The position numbers were made by a program, and so were the translations under genes. Positions 58,340-64,000 of a stretch of DNA of 64,000 nucleotides are shown piece after piece; the stretch's first letter is position 1, and each line of letters starts with the position of its first letter. Source of the stretch: CAKUIA01 sp044433115 (GTDB lineage: Bacteria > Verrucomicrobiota > Verrucomicrobiia > Opitutales > Intestinicryptomonadaceae). The stretch lies in assembly GCA_044433115.1 (NCBI GenBank), contig JAWXTY010000001.1, positions 124,001-188,000 on the forward strand, given 5' to 3'. The notes below the pieces were generated by a model. It searched no databases. It was not told the origin of the DNA and saw only the letters and a program-made list of their open reading frames with translations.

Positions 58340-61300
58340 ATGGATTACAAATCATCACTTGGAATTAATTCTATAACAGGCGAAAACGAAAGGGACGACA
58401 ATGCTCTTTTTGAATACGTCAATATGCGTTTATCTGCTGCTGGAAAGCCAGTTTTTGGTAAAGAAGAGCAATATCCAGTGTTAACCCTAGCGAAGCCTTT
58501 GTTGGAAAATTATAGAGATTTCACAAAGCGTAATGGTGAGACTTACTGCCCTGCTGACAGTAGGATTATGAGTTTTTTGTCTTCTTACTTAGAGGATATT
58601 TTAGAAGAAAACGAGTCTTTGCCTGCATTACCACACAATACATTTCCTTTAGATAGGTTTGGTACAGCTAGAGTTTTGTCTATGCCACCAGATAAGGATA
58701 TGTATGAGAACGCTGTAGTAAAGTCTTATAGAGTAGCCCAAGGGATATTGAATAACCCTATTACAGATAGGCGTTCTACAGCAGGTGTATTCCACGTTGC
58801 AGAGGGAGGGCTTCCCGTACCTGACGACAAGAAGTCTGTGCCAAAGCTCGTCTTTAAAAATATGCTAAAGCACGCATTTAATGCCCCTGAAAGCTTTTTA
58901 GAATTACCTTTTACTTCCACTCAAGAGAACAAGGCAAAGACGTGGGTATCTATCTTGTTAACACCTACAGTATGCCCTGCTATAGCAAATATATCAAAGG
59001 CGAAGAATATGCAAATACGCTTCTTTGCCCCTGGTGGATTAATTTCTAATATAGACTTTGTAGAAAGCATTTTTGGAAATGCAGGAAACCCATATTTAGA
59101 AAAGAACAACTCTAAGGCTGAGTTATTGAATTGGACAGGTTGCACAGGTTGTGTTATTCTAGCTCCTCACTTGACAAAGCTCACAAAGAAAGAGTTGGGT
59201 TTGCCTCATATAGACGAGGCAAGCAATCGTCAAAAGAGAGATGGAATGTGCTGGCAAGACGAAGCTGAGCTATACAATAATGGCGAGGCTTTCAAGCTAA
59301 CAGCAAGAGACTCTTCTGGCGTAATTATAACAATGTTGGCAGATAACTATTTTGGCTATTCGAAGAAGGAAGTTAAGACTCAAATTAGCTTTGCTGCAAA
59401 TATATATGGACAATGCGAAGAAGAGCATAGTGGAGGTGCTATAGCACATTCAAGCAGAGACTTAGGCGAAGATTTCTACTTAAGCTCTTATGCCCCAAAT
59501 AGCAAGGGTTGCTTTGCAGACTTAGTTGAAGTTTTAGGAGATTCTATTGAAGTTTCGCCAGATGGCTGGGCTAGAGATAAGAAGTATAATGACATAATTT
59601 ATGTGAATGAAAATGCGTATTTTTCACTAAAGACTCAAAGTGTATCTTGGGATAAAGATGGGCAAGAGATGTCTTTGAAGATTATGCCTAATATCACTTA
59701 TATAAGCCCTGTTGGCTATAAGGTACAAATGGGTCGCCCTCACGAAAGCAGACGTTGGAGACTAATTGGAGCAGTTGCCGAAGGTATATATTGCCACAAG
59801 CCTGCAACAGTTTCAGGTGGTGGCAAGAGCGAAATATCAAAAGATATATCTGACGCAATCATTCACGCCCCATCTATAGTTGCTGACTTTAAGAAAGATA
59901 TAGCTGAAGTTGAGGCAATTATTAATAAGAATTATGGCGATAGAAATATAGACCAAAGCCAAAATAAAGGCGAAGATAGCAGAGCTATATTAGACGCAAG
60001 GCGTACGATGGGTTCTGTAGTTAAGTTGTTGACTCCTTCTGACGAATTTACCCCTGAGTATAATGCTTGGGTTGAGTCTATACCATTTTATATTAGAGAG
60101 TTTGTCTTGACTGTTAAGAGACACTATAGACCTGAGTGGGAAGGTATTTGGCAAGATAAATTTAGTGTAGACATCATCAATGGCGATGGGGGCAATATGC
60201 TAAAGTATAAGGCAAATCCTGTGTTGACTTCTTATTTGCGTATAGGATTTAGCACTGATGGCTCTTGGCGTACATTTAGTTTGCGTAAGGACTTTTCGCC
60301 TGCGATTAAGTTACAAATGCAAGACGATATAACTAGTTCAGTTATAGTGCCAAAAAGTGCTTTGGAATATTTGCCAGAAGATATGATTTGCGATGGCAAG
60401 ATGTCTGTAAAGCTTACTGAAAATTGTGAGTATAGGCTCTTCCAACGCCCTGACGAAGCTGTAGTTCGTGGTTACGACAAGACTGCTGAAGCCGATATGT
60501 CTAAAGATGCTATGTTCTTTTCGAACTACGAGCCTCTAAACAAAGAGCAAGTTAGAGAAATGATTGAGGACGTATTGCGTTTTGACAAATTTACAAAGCC
60601 TATGCAAGATAGACTTGAGGACTTTGTAGATTTTGGCACAACTGAATACTGCGTATGCTCTGCAAACCCAAGATTGATAGATGGAAAGCCTAGCAAGAAT
60701 GTTAGATATTTGCAAAACAGGCAAGATTTAACTAATAAGCGTAAGTATTATATATCTGAAGTTGGGGCGAGACTAGCGAGAAAAATACCTCTTGAAAAGG
60801 AAGTTCCTATGCCAGTTGGTGCTGTAATTGCAGGTAGAAGAAACAATCCAGCAAGCGAAAATATTCGCTCATTGGCTGTTCACGGACCTTTGCATTACTT
60901 GGAATTGCCTGAGTTGTTTATGGAATTTATTGCGTCGATGACAGGCAAATCGCCTTCTACTGTAGGGGCTGGGCTAGAGGGTGCATTAACTAAAGCTCCA
61001 TTTAATGCACTTTGTCCTGTAACAGACTTAAATAACGCACTAATATCTTATATACTAACAGGTTACGACGCTTGGCTAAGCAGTGCTGGCTGTATAGGTC
61101 CAAAATATAGAGTTGACCACGACATAAGTTTGCTTATACCAGAAATTTGGGCTAAGATGAGCAATAAGGAAAGAAATCCTGAAAATCTCAAAAAGCTTGC
61201 TATGATTGAGCGTTGCCAAGACTTCGAACATGATGGCAAAACTGTATATGCTTCAAGGCTTGGCTGGCGTATTACTGACGAGTTTGTAAAGAAGTATTTT

Positions 61301-61789
61301 GGACGTATATTTTCAACTCCTGCTTCTATATTTACTAAGGATATGCTACGCCCTGAGTTGCAAGATATAGACAGCTTTATAGATGGTATGGATAATATGG
61401 TTGGTGCTCATAAGAGAGCTGCTCAAATGTATTTTGATGACAATTCTATAGAGGGTGCTTGCCCTCCTTTGAAGGCTCTATTACATATAATGAAAGATGG
61501 CTCTTACAAGGGAGCAACGCTAAATTCACCTGAAATTAGAGACTTATTTAAGTTCGAAAATGTAATAAAGTCAGACTGGTACGCTGATAGATTGATAGCT
61601 AGGCAAATCATTGAAGTAGACACACTTCAAACTATACTTGCCGACTTGCAAGCTATACCTACGAAAGATAGAGACGCTGATACTAATGCTCAAATCGAGT
61701 CTGTAAAAGCTAAAATTAAACATACAAAGGGAATAGGCTACTTAAAGTCTATATCTGGAACTATAGGGGCAGACCCTTATATTCGTTAA
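58340..61789 (+). CDS. Probable PPi-dependent phosphoenolpyruvate carboxykinase
   Basis: A 1149-residue soluble protein, much larger than ATP- or GTP-dependent PEPCK (about 530-620). The length and the sequence segments 'WTGCTGCVILAPHL' (265-278), 'ARDSSGVIITMLADNYFGY', 'AHSSRDLGEDFYL' and the P-loop-like SGGGKSE (492-498) agree with the PPi-type enzyme first described from Entamoeba and Propionibacterium (EC 4.1.1.38), which converts oxaloacetate plus PPi, or PEP plus CO2 plus Pi in reverse. Identification is from memory of the family pattern, not from a search. ATG 58340 is preferred to 58292 because of the -10 box and the natural beginning MDYKSSLG. It is the first gene after the Bat operon. 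Confidence 0.7.
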   Translation: MDYKSSLGINSITGENERDDNALFEYVNMRLSAAGKPVFGKEEQYPVLTLAKPLLENYRDFTKRNGETYCPADSRIMSFLSSYLEDILEENESLPALPHNTFPLDRFGTARVLSMPPDKDMYENAVVKSYRVAQGILNNPITDRRSTAGVFHVAEGGLPVPDDKKSVPKLVFKNMLKHAFNAPESFLELPFTSTQENKAKTWVSILLTPTVCPAIANISKAKNMQIRFFAPGGLISNIDFVESIFGNAGNPYLEKNNSKAELLNWTGCTGCVILAPHLTKLTKKELGLPHIDEASNRQKRDGMCWQDEAELYNNGEAFKLTARDSSGVIITMLADNYFGYSKKEVKTQISFAANIYGQCEEEHSGGAIAHSSRDLGEDFYLSSYAPNSKGCFADLVEVLGDSIEVSPDGWARDKKYNDIIYVNENAYFSLKTQSVSWDKDGQEMSLKIMPNITYISPVGYKVQMGRPHESRRWRLIGAVAEGIYCHKPATVSGGGKSEISKDISDAIIHAPSIVADFKKDIAEVEAIINKNYGDRNIDQSQNKGEDSRAILDARRTMGSVVKLLTPSDEFTPEYNAWVESIPFYIREFVLTVKRHYRPEWEGIWQDKFSVDIINGDGGNMLKYKANPVLTSYLRIGFSTDGSWRTFSLRKDFSPAIKLQMQDDITSSVIVPKSALEYLPEDMICDGKMSVKLTENCEYRLFQRPDEAVVRGYDKTAEADMSKDAMFFSNYEPLNKEQVREMIEDVLRFDKFTKPMQDRLEDFVDFGTTEYCVCSANPRLIDGKPSKNVRYLQNRQDLTNKRKYYISEVGARLARKIPLEKEVPMPVGAVIAGRRNNPASENIRSLAVHGPLHYLELPELFMEFIASMTGKSPSTVGAGLEGALTKAPFNALCPVTDLNNALISYILTGYDAWLSSAGCIGPKYRVDHDISLLIPEIWAKMSNKERNPENLKKLAMIERCQDFEHDGKTVYASRLGWRITDEFVKKYFGRIFSTPASIFTKDMLRPELQDIDSFIDGMDNMVGAHKRAAQMYFDDNSIEGACPPLKALLHIMKDGSYKGATLNSPEIRDLFKFENVIKSDWYADRLIARQIIEVDTLQTILADLQAIPTKDRDADTNAQIESVKAKIKHTKGIGYLKSISGTIGADPYIR

Positions 61790-61799
61790 AAATTAAATG

Positions 61800-61826
61800 G
61801 GTGCATAGTCAATGTTGCTATGCACC
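61800..61826 (+). terminator. Hairpin after the PPi-PEPCK gene
   Basis: A perfect 9-bp stem GGTGCATAG (61800-61808)/CTATGCACC (61818-61826) with a 9-base loop. It lies 13 bases before the next start codon and has no T-run, so it could be an attenuator or processing site as well as a terminator. Confidence 0.5.
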
Positions 61827-61839
61827 TAATTTATTCTAT

Positions 61840-62310
61840 ATGAGAAGAGAAGAAAATATAAATTTAGAAGAATTAAATACTGTAGATTGGGTTGAGCTAC
61901 TTTTGGAAAAGCCCGAATTTGCAGATAATTGTAATGTCTGGGAAAGCTTCGATGCCTTGGCTTGGGAAGCTCTATTCGATGGTGGCGAAGTCTTTATAGA
62001 AAAGGCGAAATCATACCCTACAGGCTGGGTGGCAATAATGATGGGAGACCAAATTTTTGCCCAAGATTGCAATATGTGGGAGGCTTTTTCTGATGAGGAC
62101 TGGCAAGCCTTATACGACTATCAACCTTTCTTGACAGAAAAGCTAAAAGAATTTAAAGAGGGCTGGCTAACTATATTGTTAAACGATTTTAGCCAAGTAG
62201 AAAAGTGCGAAAAATGGGCAGAATTTTCCAAAGAAGATTGGCAAAAGTTGATTGCGACAAATGTAGAATATAAAGATAAAGCAAAGGAATTTGGATATGA
62301 AGATGCCTAA
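61840..62310 (+). CDS. Small acidic tryptophan-repeat protein
   Basis: A 156-residue protein from ATG 61840. Three repeats of about 40 residues share the pattern C-x2-W-x2-F-x4-W-x2-L ... GW ('CNVWESFDALAWEAL', 'CNMWEAFSDEDWQAL', 'CEKWAEFSKEDWQKL', each followed by a 'GW(V/L)(A/T)I(M/L)' segment in the first two). No signal peptide and no named family that I recognise. It overlaps the 47-codon basic gene by 14 bases. Confidence 0.65.
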   Translation: MRREENINLEELNTVDWVELLLEKPEFADNCNVWESFDALAWEALFDGGEVFIEKAKSYPTGWVAIMMGDQIFAQDCNMWEAFSDEDWQALYDYQPFLTEKLKEFKEGWLTILLNDFSQVEKCEKWAEFSKEDWQKLIATNVEYKDKAKEFGYEDA

Positions 62311-62440
62311 TAAGATGAAGCACTTAGATGCTATGAAGAATATGATGAAAGAGAAGGAAAAGCAAAAAAAGAAACACCTTAAAAAGCAAAAAGCTCTCAA
62401 GAAGCAACGAGAAATATCTCGCACAAAACTTTCAAAATAA
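62297..62440 (+). CDS. Tiny Lys-rich protein (47 residues)
   Basis: ATG 62297 starts inside the end of the Trp-repeat gene, in another frame, and the frame is open to TAA 62440. The product is very basic: KMKHLDAMKNMMKEKEKQKK, then runs of K with H, L and Q. A single helix is expected, perhaps an RNA- or ribosome-binding peptide. A rho-independent terminator starts 3 bases after the stop, which supports that the transcript covers this frame. Alternative: a chance open frame in A-rich DNA. Confidence 0.5.
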   Translation: MKMPNKMKHLDAMKNMMKEKEKQKKKHLKKQKALKKQREISRTKLSK

Positions 62441-62442
62441 CT

Positions 62443-62477
62443 AAAAAGGCTCAGTCTGCGGAGATTAGAGCCTTTTT
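62443..62477 (+). terminator. Intrinsic terminator of the PPi-PEPCK/Trp-repeat transcript
   Basis: Stem AAAAAGGCTC (62443-62452) and GAGCCTTTTT (62468-62477) with a 15-base loop. A second palindrome CTCCGCAAATTTGCGGAG follows at 62479-62496; TGCGGAGATTA appears twice, once in the loop and once in this palindrome. Confidence 0.85.
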
Positions 62478-62518
62478 GCTCCGCAAATTTGCGGAGATTA
62501 ATTACCTTTAAGCAAAAA

Positions 62519-62554
62519 AATAGCTAAGCAAGTTTCGGGATTTGCTTAGCTATT
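62519..62554 (-). terminator. Intrinsic terminator of clpB
   Basis: A 13-bp stem (AATAGCTAAGCAA at 62519-62531 with TTGCTTAGCTATT at 62542-62554). On the minus strand the stem is followed by a T-run (A-run at 62514-62520 on the plus strand). It lies just downstream of the clpB stop. Confidence 0.88.
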
Positions 62555-62560
62555 GGGAGT

Positions 62561-64000
62561 TTAGATTTCGTTTAGGGTGAATGTGTCGCCTGCTTTTAGA
62601 TTGTTGGATATTATCGCTTTTGCAAGGGGCGTTTCGATGTAATCGACTATTGCACGCTTTAGAGGTCTAGCTCCAAAAGATGGGTCGTAGGCTTTATCTG
62701 CGAGTTTGAGCAAAGCGTCAGGGCTAAGTTCAACTTTTAAAGATTGCTTTTCGAGCCTCTTGTTTAGCTTAGATATATTTAGGTCTAAGATTGCTTTAAT
62801 CTCGTCTAGGCTGAGGGCGTGGAAGAAGATTATGTCGTCTATTCTATTTAAAAACTCTGGCTTAAAAAATGCTCTTAGTTGTGTATTGACAGCTTCTTGG
62901 GTATTTTCACTTATAGCACCTGCCTCTATAGAAGAGTCGAGTATGTATTGTGAGCCTACGTTAGAAGTCATAATAATAACAGTGTTTTTGAAGTCAATTT
63001 TCCTGCCTTGAGAGTCTGTAAGTATGCCATCGTCAGTTATTTGCAATAGAGCGTTTAAAACTTCAGGGTGAGCCTTTTCGACTTCGTCAAAGAGTACTAT
63101 AGAATAAGGTCTACGTCGAACTGCCTCAGTTAGTTGCCCTCCTTGCTCGTAACCCACATAGCCTGGGGGAGCTCCAATCAAGCGAGACACTGAGTGCTTT
63201 TCCATATATTCCGACATATCTATACGCACCAAGTTGTCCTCTTTATCGAAGAGATTTTCGCTCAATGCCTTTGCCAACTCTGTCTTACCAACACCAGTGG
63301 GACCAAGGAACATAAACACCCCCGTAGGACGTTTTGGGTCTTTGATACCAGCACGTGAACGCAAGATAGCATTTGCAACACTTTCTACAGCTTTATTTTG
63401 CCCTATGACTTGTTTGTGTAGGCTATCTGCAAGATTGAGAATTTTGTCTCTTTCGCTTTGAACGAGCTTCTTTACAGGTATGCCAGTCCACTCAGATACA
63501 ATGTCTGCAATTTCGTTTATACCAACAACTTCTCTCAAAAGTGAATTTTCCTCCTTAGTCTTAGATATAGCCTCTTTTAGTGCATTTTCCAAGTTGGGTA
63601 GCAAGCCATATTTAATTTCAGCAGCCTCACTTAGATTATGCTCTAGTTGGGCTTTTTCCATTTTAATTTTTGCTTGTTCTATATCTTCTCTAAGCTTGTT
63701 TGCAAGTTGAGATTGCTCCTTTTCGCTATTCCACTTGTCTTGAAGTACAATGAGTTCGGCTTTGCAATCTGCAAGAGTTTTGCGTACTTTAGCTAGTCTA
63801 GGGTTGTCGCCATCTTCTTTTAATAGAGCAGTTTCCTCTATTTCCAAGGACATCTTTTTACGCATAAGATTATCTAGCTCAACTGGCATAGAGTCCATTT
63901 GCGTCCTAATTCTCGCACAAGCTTCGTCTATTAAATCTATAGCCTTGTCTGGCAGTTGCCTACCTGAAATGTATCTATCTGAAAGCACTGAGGCTTCGAC
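62561..64000 (-). CDS. clpB: ATP-dependent chaperone ClpB, partial (5' part beyond window)
   Basis: AAA+ disaggregase working with DnaK. The frame is open to the right edge ('VEASVLSDRYISGRQLPDKAIDLIDEA'), so about 480 C-terminal residues are visible. They contain the end of NBD1, the long coiled-coil middle domain (about 45-165 of the visible part), and NBD2 with Walker A 'GPTGVGKTELAKAL', Walker B 'SIVLFDEVEKAHPEVLNALLQ', the pore loop 'GAPPGYVGYEQGGQLTEAVRR' and the arginine finger region 'FLNRIDDIIFFHAL'. The coiled coil distinguishes ClpB from ClpA/ClpC. Confidence 0.95.
   Translation of the reverse strand, partial: VEASVLSDRYISGRQLPDKAIDLIDEACARIRTQMDSMPVELDNLMRKKMSLEIEETALLKEDGDNPRLAKVRKTLADCKAELIVLQDKWNSEKEQSQLANKLREDIEQAKIKMEKAQLEHNLSEAAEIKYGLLPNLENALKEAISKTKEENSLLREVVGINEIADIVSEWTGIPVKKLVQSERDKILNLADSLHKQVIGQNKAVESVANAILRSRAGIKDPKRPTGVFMFLGPTGVGKTELAKALSENLFDKEDNLVRIDMSEYMEKHSVSRLIGAPPGYVGYEQGGQLTEAVRRRPYSIVLFDEVEKAHPEVLNALLQITDDGILTDSQGRKIDFKNTVIIMTSNVGSQYILDSSIEAGAISENTQEAVNTQLRAFFKPEFLNRIDDIIFFHALSLDEIKAILDLNISKLNKRLEKQSLKVELSPDALLKLADKAYDPSFGARPLKRAIVDYIETPLAKAIISNNLKAGDTFTLNEI

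Overview
The window is an AT-rich bacterial chromosome segment, densely packed with short operons on both strands. Several features suggest a member of the Verrucomicrobiota, possibly a host-associated or anaerobic lineage. One is a 52-codon gene at 48082 that looks like the small basic protein family of the Verrucomicrobia/Chlamydiae. Others are a set of pseudopilins resembling the Verru_Chthon cassette, a DUF1080 lipoprotein, and a full Bat (MoxR/VWA) operon. The lineage is an inference from gene families; no rRNA or tRNA gene was found in the window.

Layout. 1-5420: a partial pseudopilin-associated membrane protein, a DUF1080 lipoprotein, then pheS-pheT. 5424-10642: tatC, a family-5 solute-binding lipoprotein, and a fused OppB-OppC permease, all tightly coupled. 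10703-13026: a Sel1-repeat protein, birA and coaX. 13185-18656: a TPR protein, an HHH protein, thiG, thiH, a beta-CASP metallo-beta-lactamase RNase, and a PNPOx-ferredoxin fusion. 18989-22789 (minus): a small membrane protein, two paralogous secreted proteins that resemble C39-like papain folds without catalytic residues, and a CBS/DRTGG family II pyrophosphatase. 23083-28109: mtaB, then tig-clpP-clpX. 28616-38533 (minus): hom-plsY-serA, then a Cache-domain membrane protein downstream of a pseudopilin operon (transcription order runs from 38533 to 32210). 38685-47411: tatA, an outer-membrane protein, thrS, purC, and a TolC/HlyD/MacB-type export system. 47412-48530: repeats, the small basic protein, a structured repeat and a terminator. 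48531-49682 (minus): a GHL15-like secreted glycosidase. 49808-58206: the Bat operon. 58340-62440: a 1149-residue protein that I read as PPi-dependent PEP carboxykinase, a tryptophan-repeat protein and a tiny basic protein. 62561-64000 (minus): the C-terminal part of clpB.

Genes working together: trigger factor, ClpP, ClpX and ClpB form a protein quality-control theme. TatA and TatC are encoded 32 kb apart. PPi-PEPCK and the regulated pyrophosphatase suggest PPi-linked central metabolism. The Bat genes form one continuous translationally coupled unit.

Most noteworthy non-coding observations: (1) several first-of-operon genes have -35/-10 boxes with an 18-bp spacer that end only 6-10 nt before the start codon, with no Shine-Dalgarno, which predicts leaderless transcripts. 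(2) There is a family of short inverted-repeat (MITE-like) elements, one of which supplies the stop codon and last residues of a gene. (3) A ~115-nt repeat is present in two diverged copies (28486, 48361) with at least one compensatory base-pair change, which suggests a structured RNA. (4) A perfect 150-bp tandem duplication follows directly after an ABC permease gene. (5) Heptameric GTGGACA repeats form a long inverted repeat upstream of tig and recur at the stop codon of clpX.
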